The notes under the pieces are model-generated. The model was given only the letters and a program-made list of their open reading frames with translations. It searched no databases and was not told the origin of the DNA. Positions 19,002 to 27,853 of a stretch of 64,000 nucleotides of DNA are shown piece after piece. Location of the stretch: assembly GCF_014645015.1 (NCBI RefSeq), contig NZ_BMLC01000005.1, forward strand, positions 164,511-228,510, read 5' to 3'. Source of the DNA: Salinibacterium xinjiangense (GTDB lineage Bacteria > Actinomycetota > Actinomycetes > Actinomycetales > Microbacteriaceae). A program made the translations under genes and the position numbers. Within the stretch, counting starts at the first letter, position 1. Each line of letters opens with the position of its first letter.

Positions 19002-19367
19002 ATGGCGGACCGTAGTTTGCGCGGAATGAGACTCGGCACTCAGAGCCTACAGAGCGAAGAGGGTGTCGAATTTTCCCCGCGAAAGAAGAGCGTCTACCGG
19101 GCTGCTGACGGCAGCACATTCGAAGTGATCTTCTCTGCCGATGCCGAGGTGCCTCAGCAGTGGGAGTCGCCGAAGTCAGGTCTCGAGGGAGTGCTTCTGG
19201 CGGCCAATGGCGAGCCTGTCGTGCTCGACGAGACCGACGTGAAGATCCCCCGTAGCCATTGGGACATGCTGCTTGAGCGCCGCACCCGCGCCGAGCTCGA
19301 AGAACTATTGCAGGAACGCCTCGACTATCTTCGCTCCCGCAAGGGCCAGCAAAAGATCGGCGCCTAG
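19002..19367 (+). CDS. rbpA: RNA polymerase-binding protein RbpA
   Basis: 121 aa. Actinobacterial transcription activator that binds the beta subunit and group 1/2 sigma factors and stabilises open complexes. Recognised by SLRGMRLGTQSLQSEEG at the N-terminus, the core zinc-ribbon-like region with YRAADGSTFEVIFSADAEVP, and the sigma-interaction helix with HWDMLLERRTRAELEELLQE. The ATG is preceded by an excellent GAAGGAGG ribosome binding site. The core domain lacks the cysteines of a zinc site, as in many non-streptomycete homologues. Monocistronic. Confidence 0.96.
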   Translation: MADRSLRGMRLGTQSLQSEEGVEFSPRKKSVYRAADGSTFEVIFSADAEVPQQWESPKSGLEGVLLAANGEPVVLDETDVKIPRSHWDMLLERRTRAELEELLQERLDYLRSRKGQQKIGA

Positions 19368-19400
19368 CCACTGTCGATAGGGCTGGCCACTACTTGCTGG

Positions 19401-20150
19401 TCAACCTGAGCGGCGCGCTGCTAGGGCGCTTTTCCGGTGTCTCAGGGTCGCCTCAATCCCCCATGCGGTGACCCTGAGCAAGGCTTCCACGACAATCCCG
19501 GCATGCATTTTGGATTGCCCCGTTTCCCTCTCGATGAAGGTAATGGGGTGCTCCGCTACCCGGTGCCCGGTTCGTTCAAGCCGCCAGGCCATCTCCACCT
19601 GAAAGCAGTACCCCTGTGACGAGATCGCGTGCAGGTCAAGATCTCTCAGGGCGTCGGCCCTGAATACCCTGAAGCCGGCGGTGATGTCCCGGATGTTCGA
19701 CCTCAGCATCACGCCTGAATACCAGTTGCCCGTGCGCGATATTGCCTTGCGAAGCGCAGGCCAGTTCACCACCGAGCCGCCGTCCACCCAGCGCGACCCG
19801 ATCACGAGATCGGCTCCGTCTTCGGCCAGCGCGAGCATGGCCGGTAGGGACTGCGGATCGTGTGACCCGTCGGCATCCATCTCGACAACGAATTCGTAGC
19901 CCTCGCTCAGCGCCAGCTCGAAACCAGCCAGGTACGCCTGGCCGAGGCCGTTCTTTTCTTTTCGATGAAGAACGCGCATGCTTCGGTCGGTCGCGGCCAG
20001 GCGATCGGCAAGCTCGCCCGTGCCATCAGGGCTGGAGTCGTCCACGACGAGCAGGTCGGCCGCGGGGATCGCCGCGCGGATTCGGGTCACGATGCGCTCG
20101 AGGCCATTGATTTCGTTGAAGGTGGGCACGATGATGAGGGTCTTAGGCAC
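19401..20150 (-). CDS. Polyprenol-phosphate mannosyltransferase (Ppm1-like GT2)
   Basis: 249 aa family 2 glycosyltransferase with IIVPTFNEINGLERIV, the first Asp pair in LLVVDDSSPDGT, the DXD-like metal site in VVEMDADGSHDPQ and the DPM signature GSRWVDGGSVVNWP. Predicted to transfer mannose from GDP-mannose to polyprenyl phosphate for lipoglycan and protein mannosylation. GTG at 20150 overlaps the lnt stop by 8 bp. In Mycobacterium tuberculosis this domain is fused to Lnt; here the two are separate overlapping genes. The long upstream frame is shadow of lnt. Confidence 0.9.
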   Translation of the reverse strand: MPKTLIIVPTFNEINGLERIVTRIRAAIPAADLLVVDDSSPDGTGELADRLAATDRSMRVLHRKEKNGLGQAYLAGFELALSEGYEFVVEMDADGSHDPQSLPAMLALAEDGADLVIGSRWVDGGSVVNWPALRKAISRTGNWYSGVMLRSNIRDITAGFRVFRADALRDLDLHAISSQGYCFQVEMAWRLERTGHRVAEHPITFIERETGQSKMHAGIVVEALLRVTAWGIEATLRHRKSALAARRSG

Positions 20151-21723
20151 GTCGTCTCCTGACGGTGAAGCCGGCGATGACGATACTCGCCAGGCCGAGG
20201 GCTGAGACGAACCACTCGAGTTCGCGACCAAAAGTCACAGCGGGGGTCACAGCGGTGCTGAGCCGGACGTCCTGGATCATTGAGCCGGGCTCGTACCAGG
20301 GCAGCTGCTGAACGATCGACCCATCGGGGGCGATGACGGCGCTCAGTCCAACAGTCGAGATGTTGACGACGCTGCGGCCCAGTTCCATGGCCCGGATCCG
20401 CGCGATGGCGAGTTGCTGCGCGCTCTCGTCGGTCATGCCGAAGTCGGCGTTGTTCGACGAGGCGAAGATGACCTGGGCGCCCTCTTCGACGGAGTCGGTC
20501 AGAAGCTGGTCGTCGACGATGTCGAAGCAGATATTCACCCCGACTGTCACGCCATTCACGTCCATGACCATGTCGGTCGTTCCGGGCGTGTAGTCGCGCC
20601 CGATGAGGTCGATCAGATCGGGTGCGAAAGGCCGCCAGAACGCGCGGTCGGGAACGTACTCACCAAAGGGAACGGGATGCTTCTTGTTGTAGAGGTCGAG
20701 GGCGCCCTCCCCCGACTTCCAGAGCATGACGGTGTTGTAGAACCTGTCATCGCTGGTGGTGATGCCCTGGGCGATCAGCGGTGCATCCATCTTCTCTGAA
20801 ACGAAGTCGAACACTTGGCCTGTGTAGTCGTCGGTGAGGGGATCGGCGTAGGTGGTGCCCTCCGGCCACAGCACGACATCGACTGGCTCACCGAACAACG
20901 GAACGGTCGCATCGAGTTGGGCTTGCAAGAGCTCGTTGGCGGTCGAACCATCGAAATAGCCTGCTTTGCCAGCACCCTGCACGGCGGCAACCCGCAGGGA
21001 GCCCTCCGTAGGAACCTGCACGGCGGGAATCGCCAGCAGTACAGCGGCGAGGCCCACAGGCACGGCCGCCCTGGCCAATCGCGGTGCGCCCAGCACGCGG
21101 ACACACTCCACTGTCACAGCGACGAGAAGCACCATCACGAAACTGACGCCAGACATTCCCAGCCAGCCGAACAGCGGCGAGAACGGGCTATCGGCCTGGG
21201 ACATCGCGGCTCTCCCCCATGAGAATCCGCCATACGGCCACACCGCGGCCCAGGCCTCCCGCGCAGTCCACAGGCCCGCGATCGCGATCGGCAGCAGCGC
21301 AATCCTCGCCAGGACGCCGGGGAAGGCGCGTGGCATCCAGCGATAGGCCAGGGTGATCGCAAGCCCGCCGAGGGCGGCAAAGAGAGATTCGAGCACCGAG
21401 AGGGCAACCATCGGCAGCAACCCGAGAAACAGCGAAGCCCAGGAGATCTGGGTGAGGTAGAACGAGAGGCTCGCGACGAATGCAACCAGCAGGGCACTCG
21501 CATTGCGGCGTCCGATCAGACAGAGCAACACGAGACCGACGCCGACGAAGGTGAGTGGCCACAATCCCTTGTCAGGGAAGCCGGCATCCATCACAGGTCC
21601 TGATGCCACCGCCACGACCAGTGCGGCCCACATTGGAAGTGCGGCGTGGGTCTGCGGGGCCGGCCGCAGTCCAGAGAAGGTGAAGAGTCCGACGACGGGT
21701 CGCGTCGTCAGGTTGATGCTCAC
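20143..21723 (-). CDS. lnt: Apolipoprotein N-acyltransferase
   Basis: 526 aa. About seven N-terminal membrane helices followed by a nitrilase-like periplasmic domain. Catalytic residues are visible by motif: Glu in VLWPEGTTYADPL, Lys in YNKKHPVPFGEYVP, Cys in GVNICFDIVDD. Adds the N-acyl chain to diacylglyceryl-cysteine of lipoproteins; several lipoproteins are encoded in this window. GTG start at 21723. Overlaps the downstream mannosyltransferase by 8 bp, so the two are translationally coupled. Confidence 0.94.
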   Translation of the reverse strand: MSINLTTRPVVGLFTFSGLRPAPQTHAALPMWAALVVAVASGPVMDAGFPDKGLWPLTFVGVGLVLLCLIGRRNASALLVAFVASLSFYLTQISWASLFLGLLPMVALSVLESLFAALGGLAITLAYRWMPRAFPGVLARIALLPIAIAGLWTAREAWAAVWPYGGFSWGRAAMSQADSPFSPLFGWLGMSGVSFVMVLLVAVTVECVRVLGAPRLARAAVPVGLAAVLLAIPAVQVPTEGSLRVAAVQGAGKAGYFDGSTANELLQAQLDATVPLFGEPVDVVLWPEGTTYADPLTDDYTGQVFDFVSEKMDAPLIAQGITTSDDRFYNTVMLWKSGEGALDLYNKKHPVPFGEYVPDRAFWRPFAPDLIDLIGRDYTPGTTDMVMDVNGVTVGVNICFDIVDDQLLTDSVEEGAQVIFASSNNADFGMTDESAQQLAIARIRAMELGRSVVNISTVGLSAVIAPDGSIVQQLPWYEPGSMIQDVRLSTAVTPAVTFGRELEWFVSALGLASIVIAGFTVRRRRA

Positions 21724-21785
21724 GGATAGAGCTTATTTGCTTCGGGACCCCGCTAGCTGTGAGGGCGGTCTGGCCCCGCACATAC

Positions 21786-21822
21786 TTCGGTGCGGTCGGA
21801 CCTGGCATCCGACCGCACCGAA
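21786..21822. terminator. Strong hairpin between lnt and the symporter operon
   Basis: Perfect 15-bp stem TTCGGTGCGGTCGGA / TCCGACCGCACCGAA with a 7-base loop. It lies 17 bp past the symporter stop on the minus strand, so it most likely terminates the DUF485-symporter transcript before lnt. The U-tract is weak. Confidence 0.75.
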
Positions 21823-21838
21823 ATTCTTTGCAGCAGGC

Positions 21839-23446
21839 CTAGTGCTTGGTCGCCTTCTCTGCGCCGATTCCCGTGAGGGATCGGACCTCCATCTCGGCCT
21901 GCTTCTCCGGGCTCTCGACGCCTTTGTCGAGCACCGTCACGATCCACCCGAGGAAGAACGCGAGGGGAATCGAGACCAGCCCGGGGTTGGAGAGCGGGAA
22001 GAGCGCGAAGTTAGCCCCGGGGATCATCGACGTCGGGCTGCCAGACACAACCGGGGAGAATGCGATGAGCACGATCGCCGAGATGAGCCCGCCGTACATG
22101 CTCCAGACCGCGCCCCTGGTGGTGAAGCGCTTCCAGAACAGTGAGTACAGGATCGTCGGCAGGTTGGCCGATGCCGCGACAGCGAAGGCCAGTGCCACGA
22201 GGAAGGCGATGTTCTGCCCGTTTGCCCCGATGCCACCCACGATGGCCACGATGCCGATGACGACCACGGTACGACGGGCGACCTTGACCTCGTCTTCTGG
22301 CCGAGCCTTGCCCTTTTTGATGACGCTCGCGTAGATATCGTGAGCGAAGGATGCCGCGGCCGTGATGGTCAGACCCGCAACCACCGCAAGGATCGTGGCG
22401 AACGCCACAGCGGAGATCAGGCCGAGCAACAGCGGCCCGCCGAGTTCGAACGCGAGCAGTGGAGCCGCAGAGTTCGCGCCACCGGGTGCTGCCGCGATGG
22501 CTTCCGCTCCGATCAGTGCTGCGGCGCCGTAACCCAGCACGAGGGTGAAGATGTAGAAGATTCCGATGAGCCAAATCGCCCACACCACACTCCGTCGGGC
22601 CTCCTTCGCCGTCGGCACCGTGTAGAAGCGCATCAGCACGTGAGGCAGGGCTGCGGTTCCGAGCACGAGCGCAAGGCCGAGTGACAGGAAGTCGAGGCGA
22701 CTTGCATCGCTGACCCCATATTTCAGGCCCGGGTCGAGGATCGCCGGGTTGTTGGCAGTAGCCACCGCGTGATCGAGCAAAGCCGACAGGTTGAAGCCGT
22801 GGAGTGCGAGCACCCAGACCGTCATCACTGCCGCGCCGCTGATGAGCAGCACTGCCTTGATGATCTGCACCCAGGTCGTGCCCTTCATGCCACCGATGAG
22901 CACATAGAGGATCATCAGACCACCGACGACGGTGATGACGATCGACTGTCCGAGCTTGTCGTCGATTCCCAGCAACAGGGAGACGAGTCCGCCAGCGCCG
23001 GCCATCTGGGCCAGCAGGTAGAAGAAACACACCACAAGCGTCGTCGTGGCCGCCGCGATACGCACGGGGCGCTGCTTCAGCCTGAATGAGAGCACATCCG
23101 CCATCGTGAATTTACCGGTGTTGCGCAGGAGCTCAGCCACCAGCAGCAGGGCGACCAGCCACGCGACAAGGAATCCAATCGAGTACAGGAAGCCGTCATA
23201 GCCCTGGATGGCGATGGCCCCGACTATCCCGAGGAAGGATGCGGCAGACAGGTAGTCTCCCGCGATAGCAGCACCGTTCTGAGGTCCCGTGAATGATCGG
23301 CCTGCCGCGTAGTAGTCGGCGGCCGTGTTGTTGTTCTTGCTTGCCCTGAAGACGATGATCATCGTGATCGCAACGAACCCGAGGAAGATCCCGATGTTCA
23401 GGATCGGATTGCCTGGCGCGCTCGACGCGGCTTCCATGTAAAGCAT
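21839..23446 (-). CDS. Sodium:solute symporter (cation/acetate ActP-like)
   Basis: 535 aa, about 13 membrane helices. SSS-family text: AADYYAAGRSFTGPQNGAAIAGDYLSAASFLG at the start (abbreviated motif GDYLSAASFLG), then VLMRFYTVPTAKEARRS and the sodium-site region with TAAASFAHDIY. The combination with an upstream DUF485 gene is the usual ActP/YjcH arrangement, pointing to acetate or a similar short carboxylate. ATG overlaps the DUF485 stop by 1 bp (TAATG). Confidence 0.9.
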   Translation of the reverse strand: MLYMEAASSAPGNPILNIGIFLGFVAITMIIVFRASKNNNTAADYYAAGRSFTGPQNGAAIAGDYLSAASFLGIVGAIAIQGYDGFLYSIGFLVAWLVALLLVAELLRNTGKFTMADVLSFRLKQRPVRIAAATTTLVVCFFYLLAQMAGAGGLVSLLLGIDDKLGQSIVITVVGGLMILYVLIGGMKGTTWVQIIKAVLLISGAAVMTVWVLALHGFNLSALLDHAVATANNPAILDPGLKYGVSDASRLDFLSLGLALVLGTAALPHVLMRFYTVPTAKEARRSVVWAIWLIGIFYIFTLVLGYGAAALIGAEAIAAAPGGANSAAPLLAFELGGPLLLGLISAVAFATILAVVAGLTITAAASFAHDIYASVIKKGKARPEDEVKVARRTVVVIGIVAIVGGIGANGQNIAFLVALAFAVAASANLPTILYSLFWKRFTTRGAVWSMYGGLISAIVLIAFSPVVSGSPTSMIPGANFALFPLSNPGLVSIPLAFFLGWIVTVLDKGVESPEKQAEMEVRSLTGIGAEKATKH

Positions 23447-23814
23447 TAGCGGCCCGCCTTGTCAGTTAGCGCCTCGGGAATTTCCACGCTGTCGCGGATC
23501 TCCGTGGCAATGGGATCGAGGTGCTTATTCGCGTACGAGACGTACCACGTCGTCACGATGAAGGTCGTGGCGATCTGGGCCAGACCCAGCAGGAGCCCGA
23601 TATTCACGCTTCCGAATACCCGAGTCGACATGAAGTCGTGGGCATATGCGGCGAGCAGTACGTAGGCCACGTACCAGAGCAAGCAGGCGATGACGACCGG
23701 AAACACGAAGCTCCGGTGCCGTCGTTTCAGTGTGCGGAATTTCTCGGACTCTCTCAGCGCCGCAAAGTCGGCGACGGGGGCCGCATCCTCAGCGATCGGG
23801 GCTTCATTGCCCAT
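23446..23814 (-). CDS. DUF485 family membrane protein (YjcH-like)
   Basis: 122 aa from the ATG at 23814, which has GGGAGA upstream. The DUF485 core is clear: EKFRTLKRRHRSFVFPVV, then two membrane helices (about 38-60 and 70-92) and a C-terminal SYANKHLDPIATEIR. DUF485 proteins are obligatory neighbours of ActP-type symporters and probably help assemble or regulate them. The open frame continues upstream across the divergent promoter region, but without conserved text. Confidence 0.9.
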   Translation of the reverse strand: MGNEAPIAEDAAPVADFAALRESEKFRTLKRRHRSFVFPVVIACLLWYVAYVLLAAYAHDFMSTRVFGSVNIGLLLGLAQIATTFIVTTWYVSYANKHLDPIATEIRDSVEIPEALTDKAGR

Positions 23815-23985
23815 GGTGTCTCCCAGGTGGTTCGGCGTCGACGACAACGTCGACGGTTCCGTGGTGCGGTTCATTCCACTATGACTTACGTCACCTGTCC
23901 CGTGGCCACTCTGCCATTCGTCATCGACCAGCGGCGGCGATAGTGCGGCGAACGGCGAGAAGAGTTCGATGAACGATGGCCTATC

Positions 23986-25194
23986 GTGGGCAGCATGACG
24001 TGGTCGGTGTTGATCGCCCTGGCCGTGGGAACCGTGGCGGGGCTCGGTGTCTCGGTGATCTACGCCCTGGCGAGGAGATATGCGCGAGGGTCGCGGGAAC
24101 TCGGCACCGACGCCGAACGCGCCACCTTCGAGACGCTCAACCTCGCCTCGCGCGCCGCGACCCATCTACGTGGCGGCCTTCTCGCCGGAGATCCGGCGAG
24201 GGCGGCTCGATATCTCCGTGTTTTGTTGAACTGCGAGGTGCTGGTGATCGTCGACGAGCGCGGAGCCATCGCCGTCGACGGCGGATCGGATCGTGTGCGG
24301 GCATCGGCGGAACGACTCGCCCAGGCCGCACGGCAGAGCGGGCGGGTGGAGTTATCGCGCGCCGTGGTCCAGCTCGAGCACGGCGAACGGGATGGCGTGG
24401 CTGCACCGATCATGATCAGGGGTCGTTCGATCGGTGCCATCGTCGCGTTCTCCCGAACCGTTCGCCCCGGCCTCGTGAGGGCGACCGACGAGGTGGCGGA
24501 TTGGGTTGCAGCACAACTCGAACTTGCCGACCTGGATGCCTCGCGCGCTGCATTGGCCGAGGCAGAGGTTCGGGCGCTCAGGGCTCAGATCAGTCCGCAC
24601 TTCATCTACAACGCCCTCAATGCGATCGCGTCGTTCATCACCACCGATCCCCCGAAGGCACGAGATCTCGTGCTCGAGTTCGCGGATTTCACCAGGTACT
24701 CCTTCCGTCGTGATGGCGACTTCACAACCATTGCCGAAGAATTGGGCAGCGTCGACTCCTATTTGAAGCTGGAGCGCGCACGGTTCGGTGACAGGATCTC
24801 TGTGACCCTCCAGATCGCCCCAGAGGTACTGGGCACCGTGATTCCGTTCCTCAGTGTGCAGCCGCTGGTCGAGAATGCCGTCCGTCACGGTCTGGAATCC
24901 AAGGAGGGCGGTGGGCACATCACGATCACCGCCGAGGATTCGGGGTCGTACGCGCAGATAACCGTCGAAGACGACGGTGTCGGCATCGATCCTGAGGTTC
25001 TGCGTGATGTGCTCGCGGGGAGGCCGAGCACCGGTCATATCGGGCTGAGGAATGTGGATTCCCGGTTGCGCCAGGTATATGGCAACGCGCACGGCCTCGT
25101 CGTGGAGACCAACCTCGATGCCGGTACCCTCGTGACGATGCGGGTGCCGAAATCCCAACCGGATCATCTCGCGGGCCAGGATCAGGGGCGCTGA
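23986..25194 (+). CDS. LytS-type sensor histidine kinase
   Basis: 402 aa. One N-terminal membrane helix (about 6-28), a GAF-like sensor region (about 70-180), a His_kinase domain with phosphoacceptor His205 in RAQISPHFIYNALNA, and an HATPase domain with N box QPLVENAVRHG, G1 box DDGVGIDPE and GHIGLRNVDSRL. GTG at 23986; an ATG at 23995 is an alternative. The stop overlaps the response regulator start (TGATG). Divergent from the DUF485-symporter pair and upstream of a second symporter, so transport of a carboxylate is the likely regulated process. Confidence 0.93.
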   Translation: MGSMTWSVLIALAVGTVAGLGVSVIYALARRYARGSRELGTDAERATFETLNLASRAATHLRGGLLAGDPARAARYLRVLLNCEVLVIVDERGAIAVDGGSDRVRASAERLAQAARQSGRVELSRAVVQLEHGERDGVAAPIMIRGRSIGAIVAFSRTVRPGLVRATDEVADWVAAQLELADLDASRAALAEAEVRALRAQISPHFIYNALNAIASFITTDPPKARDLVLEFADFTRYSFRRDGDFTTIAEELGSVDSYLKLERARFGDRISVTLQIAPEVLGTVIPFLSVQPLVENAVRHGLESKEGGGHITITAEDSGSYAQITVEDDGVGIDPEVLRDVLAGRPSTGHIGLRNVDSRLRQVYGNAHGLVVETNLDAGTLVTMRVPKSQPDHLAGQDQGR

Positions 25195-25961
25195 TGCACG
25201 CATACACAGGGGATGCCGAACAGCCTGGCCTCACGGTGCTCGTCGCTGACGATGAGCTGCCCGCTGTCGACGAACTGGCGAGGATGTTGCGCGATGACCG
25301 CAGGGTCGGCACCATCTACAGGGCGTCATCTGGTTCGGACGCGATCCGGCAGCTCGCCACGACGAGTGTGGATGTGGCGTTCCTCGACATCCATATGCCC
25401 GGCCTTTCGGGATTCGACCTGGCGCGCGCGATCGCTCGTTTCGACCGACGGCCCGCCATAGTCTTCGTCACCGCCGACGAGGATGGTGCGATCGAGGCCT
25501 TCGACCTCGAGGCGATCGACTACCTGCTGAAGCCGGTGCGGGCCGAACGGGTGGTGCGGTGCATCAGCCGCGTCATCGACGGTCTCGAATCCAGGATGCC
25601 CGCGGTCGTTCCGGCACGGGAGGGCCTCATCGCGGTCACGGTGGGGTCGACCACCCGCATGATCAGGCGTGAGGATGTGCACTACGTGCAGGCCCAGGGC
25701 GACTACGCGAGGTTGTTCACTGACGACTCCAGCCATCTCGTCCGAATCCCGATCTCAGACCTCGAACGCCAGTGGGCCGACGCAGGTTTCCTGCGCATCC
25801 ATCGCTCCTATCTCGTGGACCTCGCCAGGATCGAGAGGCTGAAGCTGGGCACCGGACATCCGAGCGTCACGATCGCAGGCGCAGAGTTGCCGGTGAGCCG
25901 CAGGCTCGTCGCGTCAGTGCGGGACATGGTGGAGTCGAACCGGATCAGGCGACGGTCATGA
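25194..25961 (+). CDS. LytTR-family response regulator
   Basis: 255 aa. Receiver domain with acidic pocket VADDE, phosphoacceptor Asp65 in AFLDIHMPG, Thr93 and Lys113 (YLLKP). A LytTR DNA-binding domain follows (about 145-245), with REDVHYVQAQGDYARL and FLRIHRSYLVDLARIERL. Cognate partner of the LytS kinase, coupled by a 1-bp overlap. Targets probably include one or both symporter operons; LytTR sites are direct repeats, which I could not identify in the 23815-23985 divergent region. Confidence 0.94.
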   Translation: MHAYTGDAEQPGLTVLVADDELPAVDELARMLRDDRRVGTIYRASSGSDAIRQLATTSVDVAFLDIHMPGLSGFDLARAIARFDRRPAIVFVTADEDGAIEAFDLEAIDYLLKPVRAERVVRCISRVIDGLESRMPAVVPAREGLIAVTVGSTTRMIRREDVHYVQAQGDYARLFTDDSSHLVRIPISDLERQWADAGFLRIHRSYLVDLARIERLKLGTGHPSVTIAGAELPVSRRLVASVRDMVESNRIRRRS

Positions 25962-26365
25962 TCGGCCCGGAACAGCAGCCCGTGCGGCCTCGTGAGAGGG
26001 TGACGGCTCCCGAGGCGACAACCAGCCGTGCCGAGGCGAGAGAGGGTCCGATCGACATCGACATCGACATCGGCACCGTCTACGTCCGCTCGCTGGTGCG
26101 ATCACAGCTGAGACTGGCCGTCGCGTGTGCGGCCGGTTTCGCCGTGCTGCTGCTTGGTTTTGCCGCGTCATTCGTGCTCATGCCCGACCTTGGCTCGCTG
26201 CTGGTGCTGGGGGTGCCGGTGTCGTGGCTGATGCTCGGGTTCGGCGGTTACCCACTGGTCATCGGAATCGCCGTGATTTATGTCAGGGCCGCAAGGCGCA
26301 ATGAGGCCGGATACCTGGCGTTGAGCGGCAGCGCTCGGCGCGAGTCTGACGGCGATCCGACATGA
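25958..26365 (+). CDS. Small two-helix membrane protein (DUF485-like position)
   Basis: 135 aa from the ATG at 25958, overlapping the response regulator stop by 4 bp (ATGA). A hydrophilic N-terminal ~45 residues includes an IDIDIDI run from a repeated ATCGAC. Two hydrophobic segments follow (about 60-80 and 88-112), then a basic tail. No sure family. Its place immediately before a sodium:solute symporter, and its two-helix topology, parallel the DUF485 partner of the divergent symporter, so an accessory role is inferred. Confidence 0.8.
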   Translation: MIGPEQQPVRPRERVTAPEATTSRAEAREGPIDIDIDIGTVYVRSLVRSQLRLAVACAAGFAVLLLGFAASFVLMPDLGSLLVLGVPVSWLMLGFGGYPLVIGIAVIYVRAARRNEAGYLALSGSARRESDGDPT

Positions 26366-27834
26366 ATCCTGTTCTCGGGTACATCGCGATCGCCCTGGTG
26401 ACCGCAGCCACCGCACTCATCGGATTCTTCGGGCTCCGGTTCTCGCGCACGACAAGTGACTTCTACGTGGCCTCGAGAACCGTGAAACCGTGGTGGAACG
26501 CCTCGGCGATCGGAGGGGAGTACCTGTCAGCGGCGAGCTTCCTCGGTATCGCCGGGCTGATCCTGTTGCAGGGATCGGATGCGCTGTGGTTTCCGATCGG
26601 CTACACGGCCGGGTACCTCATGCTGCTGCTGTTCGTCGCCGCCCCGTTGCGGCGTTCCGGCGCATACACGATCCCCGATTTCACCCAGGCCAGGCTCGAA
26701 TCGACGGCCGTGCGACGCATCACCAGCATCCTGGTCATCGTCATCGGCTGGTTGTACATCGTGCCCCAGCTGCAGGGAGCCGCCCTCACCGTGCGCATCA
26801 CCACCGGCCTCCCGGCGTGGATCGGAGCCGTTGCCGTCGCGGTGATCGTCGGCGTGGTGGTGGCGGCCGGGGGCATGCGGTCGATCACTTTCGTGCAGGC
26901 CTTCCAGTTCTGGTTGAAGCTCACCGCGATCGCCGTCCCCGTGGTGTTCATGCTCCTGGTGATCTCAGACGTTCCTTCCCTCGACCCCATGCTTGCTTTT
27001 CCGATAGAACTCGCCCCGAGTACTCCTGACACCTACCGCACGGTCTCCCTCCTGGTGGCGCTGCTGCTGGGGACCCTCGGGCTTCCTCACGTTCTCGTGA
27101 GGTTCTATACGAATCCGGATGGCGTGGCCGCGCGAAACACGACTCTCATCGTGCTGGCCCTGCTGAGTGTGTTCTACGTCTTCCCGACGATCATCGGGTT
27201 GCTCGGTCGAGCCCTCGCACCAGATCTTGCGGAGCCCGCCGCAGCGGATGCCCTCGTGCTGTTGCTGCCCGGCCGGCTCATCCCGGGCCCTCTCGGAGAC
27301 GCAATGACGGCGCTCGTCATCGCCGGAGCGTTCGGTGCCTTTCTCTCGACCTCGACCGGTCTCGTGGTGTCACTGGCGGGGGTCATCAGCCAGGAGGCCT
27401 TTGGCGGCAGCGTGAGAGGCTTCAGGATTGCGGCAGCACTGTCGATCGTCGTGCCCCTCGCTGTCTCGTTGCTGGCCTCCCCCGGCGGACTTGCGGGAAG
27501 CGTCGGGTTGGTGTTCGCCTTCACCGCATCGACTCTCTGTCCGGTTCTCGTCCTGGGAATCTGGTGGCGCGGATTGACGGCCCGTGGTGCCGTGGCCGGG
27601 ATGGTGACGGGCGGCTCAGCCTGCGGCCTCGCTATCGTTGCCGGTGCCACGATCGGTCCTGGCTCCGGCGTTATCTCGTCGGTGCTCGCACAGCCCGCAG
27701 CGTGGACAGTACCGCTCGCCGCGGCGGTGATGGTCGGTGTGTCGCTGGCCGACTACCGTCACATCCCGCGAGGGACTGACCGGTTCATGCGCCGACTGCA
27801 CGTGCCAGAGCGGCCCACAATCCCTGCCCCATAG
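26362..27834 (+). CDS. Sodium:solute symporter, second copy
   Basis: 490 aa, about 13 membrane helices, SSS family: TSDFYVASRTVKPWWNASAI, GGEYLSAASFLGIAGL, LPHVLVRFYTNPDG and STSTGLVVSLAGVISQEAF are clear counterparts of the first symporter. ATG overlaps the small membrane protein by 4 bp, making a four-gene LytS-LytTR-small protein-symporter operon. Only 19 bp separate its stop from the convergent helicase gene. Substrate unknown; a carboxylate is plausible by paralogy. Confidence 0.9.
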   Translation: MNPVLGYIAIALVTAATALIGFFGLRFSRTTSDFYVASRTVKPWWNASAIGGEYLSAASFLGIAGLILLQGSDALWFPIGYTAGYLMLLLFVAAPLRRSGAYTIPDFTQARLESTAVRRITSILVIVIGWLYIVPQLQGAALTVRITTGLPAWIGAVAVAVIVGVVVAAGGMRSITFVQAFQFWLKLTAIAVPVVFMLLVISDVPSLDPMLAFPIELAPSTPDTYRTVSLLVALLLGTLGLPHVLVRFYTNPDGVAARNTTLIVLALLSVFYVFPTIIGLLGRALAPDLAEPAAADALVLLLPGRLIPGPLGDAMTALVIAGAFGAFLSTSTGLVVSLAGVISQEAFGGSVRGFRIAAALSIVVPLAVSLLASPGGLAGSVGLVFAFTASTLCPVLVLGIWWRGLTARGAVAGMVTGGSACGLAIVAGATIGPGSGVISSVLAQPAAWTVPLAAAVMVGVSLADYRHIPRGTDRFMRRLHVPERPTIPAP

Positions 27835-27853
27835 GGGCGCCGGGTGCCGCTGC

